Origin: JAWCNN01 sp038848005
Lineage (GTDB): Archaea; Thermoproteota; Bathyarchaeia; Bathyarchaeales; Bathycorpusculaceae
DNA length: 10,428 nucleotides
Direction: 5' to 3'
Assembly (NCBI GenBank): GCA_038848005.1
Contig: JAWCNZ010000029.1
Span: 1-10,428, forward strand
The notes beneath the pieces were generated by a model. It searched no databases. It was given only the letters and a program-made list of their open reading frames with translations, and was not told where the DNA came from. The translations under genes were made by a program, and so were the position numbers. Of the stretch, positions 5,373 to 10,428 are shown one piece after another (positions within the stretch are counted from its first letter, which is position 1; each line of letters opens with the position of its first letter).

Positions 5373-6431
5373 ATGAGCTTTAACAAAGTAGGCTTCGAAG
5401 AATCTTTAAAAAAGAACGTTGTTGACGCTGGGCTGTGCGTTGGCTGTGGCGCATGCGTGGTTGCTTGTCCATTCAATTGCCTAGAATATGTGGATGCAAA
5501 GCCCAAGTTGGCGAAAGAATGCAAAGTTTGCGGCATTTGCGCTCAAGTTTGTCCCCAAAATGAATGGTCGCAGCCTAAAGCTGAAACTTTCGTTTTTGGT
5601 AGACGGCGAAAACCAGATGAGGTGTTTGGGGTTTACCGCAAACTTGCAGTGGCTAGAGCAAAAAACAACGAAGTGTTGAAAGTTTGCCAAGACGGCGGCG
5701 TTGTCACTGCGCTTTTGCTTTTCGCCTTAGAAAATGGCATTATCGACTGTGCAGTTGTTTCTGGAACAAACAGAGACAAGCCCTTATGTCCAATTCCAAA
5801 GTTAGCCACAACATCAAAAGAAATACTGGAAAGCGCTGGAACTCGCTATTCTTATTCGCCGAACATCCTCGCTTTAACAGAAGCCATAAAACAGAAAAGG
5901 GCAAAAATATCCTTTGTTGGAACGCCATGCCAAATCCGTGCAATTAGGAAGATGCAGATGGCTGGACTAAAAAAGTACACTGCACCCTTAAAAATTTTGG
6001 TGGGCTTGATGTGTTCAGAATGCTTCATTTATGAAGGGCTTGTGCACGAGCTTATACACCAAAAACTGGGCGTAAACCCAAATAACGTAGCTAAAGTCAA
6101 CATTAAAGGCAAACTATTCATAACAACAAAATCAGATGTTAAAAGCATATCGCTTGCAGAAGCAAAACAGTACGCTAGAGAAAGTTGCAAATCCTGCGAG
6201 GACTTCAGTTCTGAACTGGCAGACATATCTGTTGGAGGGCTCGGACTGGACGGCTGGAGTTTCGTTGTAATACGCACCGAAAACGGCGAAACACTCTTTG
6301 AAATGGCAGAAAAAACTGGAGTTTTGGAGACACAGCCAGTTGAAAGGAATGCGTCAGCCCTAAACCTGCTCGTTAAACTCTCAACAAAAAAACGCAGTTC
6401 AACAAGCAAAGGGGTTATCTCCAACGGTTGA
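5373..6431 (+). CDS. F420-dependent iron-sulfur flavoprotein, FpoF/FrhB family (candidate ferredoxin:F420 oxidoreductase)
   Basis: A 352-residue protein with an N-terminal double [4Fe-4S] ferredoxin domain, C22VGC25GAC28VVAC32P and C50KVC53GIC56AQVC60P, followed by an FrhB-type F420- and FAD-binding domain: KVCQDGGVVTALLLFALENG (103-122), ESAGTRYSYSP (153-163), FVGTPCQIRAIRK (181-193), LVGLMCSECF (209-218), and ESCKSCEDFSSELADISVGG (270-289). The cysteines in the last three motifs correspond to the third cluster of FrhB. Length and domain order match FpoF/FqoF, the F420H2-oxidising subunit, rather than FrhB of hydrogenase, which lacks the double ferredoxin domain. Alone, FpoF-like proteins can move electrons between F420H2 and ferredoxin. 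It is divergent from mer, suggesting it supplies or drains F420H2. Other FrhB-domain enzymes are possible. Start: ATG 5373 is preceded by an in-frame GTG at 5364, which may be the true start. Its 3' end overlaps the convergent nitroreductase gene by 17 bp. Confidence 0.85.
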   Translation: MSFNKVGFEESLKKNVVDAGLCVGCGACVVACPFNCLEYVDAKPKLAKECKVCGICAQVCPQNEWSQPKAETFVFGRRRKPDEVFGVYRKLAVARAKNNEVLKVCQDGGVVTALLLFALENGIIDCAVVSGTNRDKPLCPIPKLATTSKEILESAGTRYSYSPNILALTEAIKQKRAKISFVGTPCQIRAIRKMQMAGLKKYTAPLKILVGLMCSECFIYEGLVHELIHQKLGVNPNNVAKVNIKGKLFITTKSDVKSISLAEAKQYARESCKSCEDFSSELADISVGGLGLDGWSFVVIRTENGETLFEMAEKTGVLETQPVERNASALNLLVKLSTKKRSSTSKGVISNG

Positions 6432-7026
6432 ACGTGCATATCTCATTCAACGCTCTTCTCGGCGGTGGCTTTGGCGTTTCGTCTGCATATCCCATAACAA
6501 TCATTGCTTGTGGCTCAACGTTTTTTGGTAAACCCAGAACTTTTCTTACGGCGTTTTGGCAGAAAAGCGGCGCGCAAATCCAGCATGTGCCTAATCCCAT
6601 ACTGTGGGCTAGAAGCAGCATGGTTTGGATGTAGGCGGCAACGCTTTGAACAGCCATTACATATTCGGCTTTTCGCCTTCGCTTGTCCGGATATTTATGC
6701 ATGTCATCCATGGTTAAACATACAATCACGACAACTGGACTTTTCGCGATTCTCTCCCAACTTTCAACTTTCACAATGTTTTCAGCTTTCTCTTTCGGAA
6801 TGTCGTCCTTACGCATGTCGGAAAGCCATGCCTTACCCATTTCGGAGGCAAGCCTCTCCTTCGCTTCGTCATCGTCGACAACCACGATTCGCCATGGTTG
6901 GGCGTTGTGAGCTGAAGGCGACCACCTGGCCAAATCTAAAACGGCATTAACAATTTCACGTGGAACTTTTGCGGGTTTAAACCGTCTAACGCTTCTTCTC
7001 GACTTAACCAACAGCGTTACATCCAA
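6415..7026 (-). CDS. FMN nitroreductase-family protein resembling the C-terminal domain of FbiB (candidate dehydro-F420-0 reductase)
   Basis: A 203-residue nitroreductase-fold protein. FMN-site motifs: SRRSVRRF (9-16), SPSAHNAQPWRIVV (36-49), and GLGTCWICAPLF (144-155). The middle is more specific: GKAWLSD (64-70), SPVVVIVCL (96-104), MHKYPDKRRRKAEYVM (109-124), then VRKVLGLP and EPQAMIVMGYADE (171-183). This series follows the second domain of FbiB, which in mycobacteria reduces dehydro-F420-0 to F420-0 with FMNH2. Its neighbour is the divergent cofD, whose product would supply the substrate, and CofE is also close by as a separate protein, so here the two halves of FbiB appear as two genes. 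The ATG at 7026 has GGAAGGTG upstream. The comparison is from memory, so a general nitroreductase with another substrate is the alternative. It overlaps the 3' end of the FpoF-like gene by 17 bp. Confidence 0.85.
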   Translation of the reverse strand: MDVTLLVKSRRSVRRFKPAKVPREIVNAVLDLARWSPSAHNAQPWRIVVVDDDEAKERLASEMGKAWLSDMRKDDIPKEKAENIVKVESWERIAKSPVVVIVCLTMDDMHKYPDKRRRKAEYVMAVQSVAAYIQTMLLLAHSMGLGTCWICAPLFCQNAVRKVLGLPKNVEPQAMIVMGYADETPKPPPRRALNEICTFNRWR

Positions 7027-7070
7027 AACCCTACACCTTCCAACTTGTATGAAGTTGCATGTTCAATAAG

Positions 7071-7083
7071 TAGCTTTATGAAG
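7071..7083 (+). promoter_or_regulatory. Possible TATA box for cofD
   Basis: TAGCTTTATGAAG lies about 30 nt before the GTG/ATG cluster where cofD begins. No Shine-Dalgarno sequence is visible before those start codons, so a leaderless message is likely. The 79-bp gap to the divergent nitroreductase also contains AACTTGTATGAAGTT (7042-7056), an inverted repeat with 5-bp arms. Confidence 0.3.
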
Positions 7084-7114
7084 CCAAAATGACGCTTTAC
7101 CTTTTGTGGTGTTT

Positions 7115-8041
7115 ATGGGCGTTGTTGTGGCTCTTGCCGGCGGAGTTGGCGCAGCCAAACTGTTAAGGGGGCTTGTGCAGCTTATCCCACCGGAACGCTT
7201 GGTTATTGTGGGTAATACTGGCGATGATTTGGAGCTTTATGGATTGCATATAAGTCCAGATTTGGACATAATCATGTACACGCTGGCTGGAATAGTGGAT
7301 GAATCTAAAGGTTGGGGCGTCGCCGACGACACTTTCCACTGCCTTGAAATGCTCGGCAAATTCGGGTTTGAAACATGGTTTAAACTTGGGGACCGTGACC
7401 TCGCAACGCACATTATCCGAACCAAAATGTTGAGAGAAGGCATGACGCTTTCGCAAGTAACAGCTCAACTGTGCAAAATGTTGGGGGTAAAAGCCAAACT
7501 TATGCCAATGAGCGATGAACCAGTACAAACTAAAATTTTTTCTGGCAAAACACGCCTCGACTTTCAAGAATACTTTGTTAAAAGAGAGACAAAAGACACG
7601 GTTACAAGCGTCTTGTTTGAAGGAGCAGAAAAGGCTAAACCAGCGCCAGGCATAATCGAAGCCATAAGACAGGCTGAGCGGGTAATAATATGCCCAAGCA
7701 ATCCAATCTTGAGTATAGCGCCAATCCTTTCAATATCGCCAATTAAAGATGAACTGAAAAGGACAAAGGCTCGTATTGTAGGCATAAGCCCGCTTATAAG
7801 TGGAAAAGCTGTTAAGGGACCAGCCGACAAGGTTATGGCTAGCATGGGATTTGAGGCTTCAGCCTATGGCGTAGCCAAATTTTACTCGTATTTCCTCGAC
7901 CACTTCATAATCGACAAAGCTGATGAACAACATAAAACACGAATAGAAAAACTGGGCTTGGCGGTTACTGTTGCCGATACATTAATGAAAAGTTTTGAGG
8001 ATTCTGTTCGACTAGCCAAAATCGTTATGAGCGCATTATAG
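7115..8041 (+). CDS. cofD: 2-phospho-L-lactate transferase (CofD), F420 biosynthesis
   Basis: A 308-residue CofD. It moves the phospholactyl (or, with some partners, phosphoenolpyruvyl) group from its guanosine diphosphate carrier to the 7,8-didemethyl-8-hydroxy-5-deazariboflavin Fo, giving F420-0 or dehydro-F420-0. Motifs: ALAGGVGAAKLLRGL (6-20) for nucleotide binding, VGNTGDDLELYGLHISPDLD (32-51) with the metal-binding aspartates, GWGVADDTFHCLEML (66-80), LGDRDLATHI (91-100), and near the C-terminus ICPSNPILSIAPIL, KAVKGPADKVMASMG and SAYGVAKFY. The ATG at 7115 gives the usual N-terminus (MGVVVALAGG). In-frame GTG codons at 7106 and 7109 are possible leaderless starts, adding three or two residues. 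It is divergent from the FbiB-C-like reductase, consistent with joint control. The gene for the guanylyltransferase CofC is not in the window. Confidence 0.96.
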   Translation: MGVVVALAGGVGAAKLLRGLVQLIPPERLVIVGNTGDDLELYGLHISPDLDIIMYTLAGIVDESKGWGVADDTFHCLEMLGKFGFETWFKLGDRDLATHIIRTKMLREGMTLSQVTAQLCKMLGVKAKLMPMSDEPVQTKIFSGKTRLDFQEYFVKRETKDTVTSVLFEGAEKAKPAPGIIEAIRQAERVIICPSNPILSIAPILSISPIKDELKRTKARIVGISPLISGKAVKGPADKVMASMGFEASAYGVAKFYSYFLDHFIIDKADEQHKTRIEKLGLAVTVADTLMKSFEDSVRLAKIVMSAL

Positions 8042-8047
8042 CCCAAA

Positions 8048-8242
8048 TTATATTTCACGGATTTCGCATTGAAGCTTTTTAATGATCTCCTCAGCCTTTG
8101 CAGGTTCAACCTTCAACGTGTAAAGCCTCTTCGAAGTGCGAAGCTTCAGCTTTACAACATCCCTTAACCTTTTCACAAGGCAGTAATCTGCACGTCCGCT
8201 GATTTCGACGAACTTGTCCATATCGAAAATTTCTGAGGGCAT
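8048..8242 (-). CDS. rpl38e: Large ribosomal subunit protein eL38 (L38e)
   Basis: A 64-residue protein with the eL38 pattern: MPSEIFDMDKFVEI at the N-terminus, VKRLRDVVKLKLRTSKRLYT in the centre and an acidic-basic tail with EPAKAEEIIKKL. The core K-x-K-[LV]-R-x-[ST]-[KR]-x-LYT is shared with eukaryotic RPL38. eL38 binds the large ribosomal subunit. The ATG at 8242 has GGTGA 8 nt upstream; an in-frame GTG at 8254 overlaps that site and is unlikely. It is convergent with cofD (6 bp apart) and 54 bp downstream of the glycosyltransferase gene, with a TATA-like GCATAAAGC in between. Archaeal eL38 is typical of the TACK and Asgard groups, so it points to the host lineage. It is short, but the match is clear. 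Confidence 0.88.
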   Translation of the reverse strand: MPSEIFDMDKFVEISGRADYCLVKRLRDVVKLKLRTSKRLYTLKVEPAKAEEIIKKLQCEIREI

Positions 8243-8296
8243 TCTGGCTTTCACCCTTCTATCACTTTAGCCTCGCTCTGCTTTATGCATTTTGGT

Positions 8297-9127
8297 TTAA
8301 TCTCTTTTAAGCACTATGTAATCTTCTGGTTTCAACCAACCCTTCAGATATCTAAACCAATATCTAGTGTTTCCGATGATAATTGACGGGTCGTTGTAGG
8401 CTATGGCTGGCGGAATCGCTTTCAACCATGCGGTAAGCACTCTGCGAGCCAACATTTTAGGCAAATGCTTAACTCTTTCATCTCTGAAAATTCTGGAGCC
8501 AGCGCCCAGCCAAGCGCTTTTCCAGTCGGGAAAATCGCAATAATGCATTCCGTTCGCTTGAATAACATAAACTTTCCATCCTCTTTTAGCCACATAAGTT
8601 CGTATAAAAACTTGTTCGTACGCTCCAAGCTGACTTGGTATTCTAATTCCCTCTATGGCTTTCCTACGCAGAAAATAAACATTAGAAAAACTCGGCGTCC
8701 TAATCTGGGGAACAGTTTTCCACCAAAAATCAACATACTTTTGCCTCCAAGGGGTCAACCTCGTGGGTGTTTCTATTCCTATTGCTCCCACCCTCCTTTT
8801 TTCATCACTAAACAATTCAACAGCAGACTTAAACCACTCATCATCATAAAAAACAACATCCGAATCAACAAACAAAATAAATGGGGCATCACTATGTTCT
8901 ATTGCAACTTGCCGTGCATGTCCCAAACTAACATTTTCAAAATAAATTTCAGCTTTATGTTTTATGGCAATCTCAACCGTCCTGTCAGTTGAGTAGCGGT
9001 CTACAACAATTAATTTGCTGAAAGGAATGGTTCTTTCAATGCTTGTCAAACATTCATCAAGATATTTTTCACTCTGATAAGTGCATACAGCCACATCAAC
9101 CCTTATCGACGACGCCTTACCAATCAT
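8297..9127 (-). CDS. Glycosyltransferase family 2 protein (GT-A fold)
   Basis: A 276-residue cytosolic or membrane-associated GT2 enzyme. VDVAVCTYQSEKYLDECLTS (10-29) is the usual first strand and helix, LIVVDRYSTDRTVEIA (39-54) the nucleotide-sugar site (D-R-Y-S in place of the common D-D-x-S), and ILFVDSDVVF (84-93) the DxD metal site (D88, D90). GAYEQVFIRTYVAKRGWKVYV (about 183-203) corresponds to the acceptor-side ED/Q region. The C-terminal part is basic and aromatic (WLKAIPPAI, RYWFRYLKGWLK) and may lie at the membrane, but no clear transmembrane helix is seen. The donor sugar and acceptor are unknown; N-glycan, lipid or exopolysaccharide assembly are all possible. There is no ribosome site before ATG 9127; a TATA box 29 nt upstream suggests a leaderless message. 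Confidence 0.85.
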   Translation of the reverse strand: MIGKASSIRVDVAVCTYQSEKYLDECLTSIERTIPFSKLIVVDRYSTDRTVEIAIKHKAEIYFENVSLGHARQVAIEHSDAPFILFVDSDVVFYDDEWFKSAVELFSDEKRRVGAIGIETPTRLTPWRQKYVDFWWKTVPQIRTPSFSNVYFLRRKAIEGIRIPSQLGAYEQVFIRTYVAKRGWKVYVIQANGMHYCDFPDWKSAWLGAGSRIFRDERVKHLPKMLARRVLTAWLKAIPPAIAYNDPSIIIGNTRYWFRYLKGWLKPEDYIVLKRD

Positions 9128-9152
9128 TTAAAACACAAATAAAAGCATAACC

Positions 9153-9162
9153 CTTATAAAAT
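9153..9162 (-). promoter_or_regulatory. TATA box of the glycosyltransferase gene
   Basis: The minus strand reads ATTTTATAAGG, centred about 29 nt before the ATG at 9127, so the transcript should start within a few bases of the start codon. It lies between the tRNA 3' end and the gene. Confidence 0.5.
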
Positions 9163-9173
9163 TAATTTTGCGT

Positions 9174-9251
9174 TGGTGGGCCGGACCGGATTTGAACCGG
9201 TGACCTTCCGCACGTCAAGCGGATGTCCTAACCGAGCTAGACTACCGGCCC
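9174..9251 (-). tRNA. tRNA-Val (anticodon GAC), CCA encoded
   Basis: A full cloverleaf on the minus strand. The acceptor arms GGGCCGG (9251-9245) and CCGGCCC (9184-9178) pair perfectly. Then come TA, a D arm GTCT/GGAC, an anticodon stem TCCGC/GCGGA around the seven-base loop TTGACGT, a five-base variable loop AGGTC, and a T arm ACCGG/CCGGT around TTCAAAT. U33 precedes anticodon G34-A35-C36, which reads the valine codon GUC. The discriminator is A at 9177 and CCA (9176-9174) is encoded. There is no intron. The integrase gene ends 11 bp upstream. Confidence 0.97.
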
Positions 9252-9262
9252 ACTGAGATATT

Positions 9263-10428
9263 CTACTTTCGTTTCCGATATATAGCCAATTCGTCTTTTT
9301 CGCTATAGCGGACAAATTCAAATCCAGCCTCTATAAGTTTCTTTTCTTCCTCAATGTTTCTTGCAGTTGCAACATGCCATTCGTCGCTTTCAAAATTCAC
9401 TAGGTGAGTGTAGATGTCTGTGTTTTCAAGCTTCTTATGTCCAAGCAAGTATTGAACGTATTTTATGTTCTTCGTCTTGTGATATTCCATGGTTGCTTTC
9501 CAATGGCGAAACGTGTGCAAGTGAATCTGCCTCAACCGTGGACTTTGCAGTTTATCTGCAAGCTTATTTCTCTGCTTAGTAAAGTTTTTGCGGACAGTCG
9601 AGACGTTCGTGTTGAATATGAATTCGCCAGTCTTCGGAAGCGCATTTAGCATAGCAATAGTCTTTGGTGATACTTTGACCACTCGTGCCAAACTACCCTT
9701 TAACGGATTATTTATTCTTAAGGTGTTTGTCTTCTCATCTACATCAGTCCACTTAAGTCTCGCAGCTTCCCCTCCTCTTGCACCAGTATCTTTCAGCACT
9801 TGTAAGAAAGCAGCTGTTCTACGTCCACACCCAGTTATTAATGCGTCAATCTCCGCCTCTGTTGGAATAAAGGGAACTTTTCTTTCCACACTTATTCTTG
9901 GCGGCTCCCATTGCAAATTAAAACTTTTGGCGAAACTTTTGTAGGCAACGATGTAGCCCTTTTTATTTATTGGCGTTATTTCACTGATAGCTAACGCGGT
10001 TGAAACGCTCTCAGGGTTTAGTAGATCTGCGCCCATCTTAACAAGGCATCTAAGTTTACTAACGCGCTGTTTAATAGTTAATTCTGAAAGTCCATGTTTT
10101 TTAGCCTTCCACAAATATTCCACTAGTTTGCCCTCAATGCATGGAAGCATTGGTTTGATCTCTGTGGCTCCCGCAGCCCGCTTTCCATTTTCTTTTTCCA
10201 CTGTGGCCAAGGTTTGCACCGCCTCAGTGGCGGAGGGTACTCGCCCGTCTGGGTCATCGTTCCCTTGGCAAGAATAGAATAAGGCAGAAGGCGAATTTAA
10301 GCCGGATGGAAGATTCCTCCATCCGGTTTTAGCTTTATAGTTAGGATCTGTGAAGCGGTAGCCGCATTTTCGGCAAAGCCAGCGTTGGATGCTTGAGCCG
10401 TCTCTTAGATAGCGTAAGCCGTCTTTAT
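9263..10428 (-). CDS. Tyrosine recombinase (archaeal integrase) with N-terminal zinc ribbon, partial at the right edge
   Basis: The frame stays open from the TAG at 9263 to the window edge (387 codons visible), so the GTG at 10219 is not the start. The first visible residues include RWLCRKCGYRFT, half of a zinc ribbon (C18, C21 of the visible part); the other CxxC should lie beyond the edge. A linker (about 22-78) follows, then an SAM-like core-binding domain and the catalytic domain. Numbered from the GTG at 10219, catalytic residues are R148 (TGARGGEAARLKW), H235 and R238 (HLHTFRHW), H261 (LLGHKKL) and Y270 (DIYTH). The enzyme would cut and join DNA at an attachment site to insert or excise a mobile element. 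All catalytic residues are present, so the recombinase may be active. It ends 11 bp from the tRNA-Val 5' end on the same strand, a common site for archaeal elements, though such elements usually use the tRNA 3' part. The rest of the element, if any, lies outside. Confidence 0.9.
   Translation of the reverse strand, partial: KDGLRYLRDGSSIQRWLCRKCGYRFTDPNYKAKTGWRNLPSGLNSPSALFYSCQGNDDPDGRVPSATEAVQTLATVEKENGKRAAGATEIKPMLPCIEGKLVEYLWKAKKHGLSELTIKQRVSKLRCLVKMGADLLNPESVSTALAISEITPINKKGYIVAYKSFAKSFNLQWEPPRISVERKVPFIPTEAEIDALITGCGRRTAAFLQVLKDTGARGGEAARLKWTDVDEKTNTLRINNPLKGSLARVVKVSPKTIAMLNALPKTGEFIFNTNVSTVRKNFTKQRNKLADKLQSPRLRQIHLHTFRHWKATMEYHKTKNIKYVQYLLGHKKLENTDIYTHLVNFESDEWHVATARNIEEEKKLIEAGFEFVRYSEKDELAIYRKRK
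9274..9286 (-). promoter_or_regulatory. Probable TATA box of tRNA-Val, inside the end of the integrase gene
   Basis: The minus strand reads GGCTATATATCGG, centred 30 nt before the first base of the mature tRNA, the expected place for an archaeal tRNA promoter. The same bases encode A-I-Y-R in the last eight codons of the integrase. Confidence 0.55.
10299..10329. repeat. Strong inverted repeat inside the integrase linker
   Basis: CCGGATGGA (10302-10310) and TCCATCCGG (10318-10326) are perfect 9-bp arms around a 7-nt loop. With the G-U pair 10301/10327 and two A-T pairs outside, the stem on the plus-strand RNA reaches 12 bp. It lies in the sequence that encodes the linker between the zinc ribbon and the recombinase domains (TGWRNLPSGL). 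Confidence 0.7.

Noticed and set aside
6415..6431. Frameshift at the end of the FpoF-like gene or the nitroreductase, suggested by their 17-bp overlap
   Set aside because: Both proteins reach their normal family ends. A short convergent overlap is common in compact archaeal genomes.
9174..9251. Reading the tRNA as tRNA-Asp(GTC)
   Set aside because: GTC would be the plus-strand complement. On the coding (minus) strand the seven-base loop TTGACGT with U33 gives anticodon GAC, valine.
10299..10329. A transcription terminator between two genes
   Set aside because: The hairpin is inside a continuous reading frame and no T-run follows on the coding strand.
1..10428. CRISPR array, rRNA gene, insertion sequence ends or replication origin
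   Set aside because: I looked for regularly spaced repeats, long terminal inverted repeats, rRNA-like stretches and origin repeat clusters and saw none.

Overview
The window reads as a stretch of an archaeal chromosome from the TACK side of the tree, most plausibly a Bathyarchaeia-like lineage. The reasons are a eukaryote-type ribosomal protein eL38 (found in TACK and Asgard archaea and generally missing from Euryarchaeota), archaeal TATA boxes with short or absent leaders, a tRNA with encoded CCA, and genes for coenzyme F420 and the tetrahydromethanopterin-linked Wood-Ljungdahl pathway. The lineage is inferred from gene content only; no marker phylogeny could be run.

Layout, left to right. 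At 1-609 (minus) is the N-terminal part of a secreted family 9 glycoside hydrolase (endoglucanase type) that leaves the window on the left. At 691-2263 (minus) two CooC-type P-loop ATPases lie in tandem, both with the CxC metal motif, 4 bp apart. At 2264-3206 there is no intact gene: it holds a decayed VapB/VapC toxin-antitoxin pair (one frameshift in the antitoxin, frameshift plus internal deletion in the toxin), a second copy of an antitoxin tail just upstream of the first cooC, and two inverted repeats.

The core is at 3207-8041. A minus-strand operon runs small unknown protein (5266), mer (4977), cofE (3965). Divergent from it is an FpoF/FrhB-type F420-dependent iron-sulfur flavoprotein (5373-6431, plus). 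Converging on that gene is an FMN nitroreductase resembling the C-terminal domain of actinobacterial FbiB (6415-7026, minus), itself divergent from cofD (plus). Together they cover two steps of F420 assembly (CofD, CofE), a candidate for the dehydro-F420-0 reduction step, an F420H2-using enzyme of the methyl branch (Mer) and a candidate F420/ferredoxin electron-exchange protein. The CooC pair would serve nickel insertion into CO dehydrogenase of the carbonyl branch, so the region looks like support for C1 metabolism. No cofC, cofG, cofH or CODH/ACS genes are in the window.

The right end holds eL38 (minus), a family 2 glycosyltransferase (minus), tRNA-Val(GAC) (minus) and a tyrosine recombinase (minus) whose frame stays open through the right edge and includes part of an N-terminal zinc ribbon. 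The integrase ends 11 bp before the tRNA, and the tRNA's likely TATA box sits inside the last integrase codons. This is probably the edge of an integrated or formerly integrated element.
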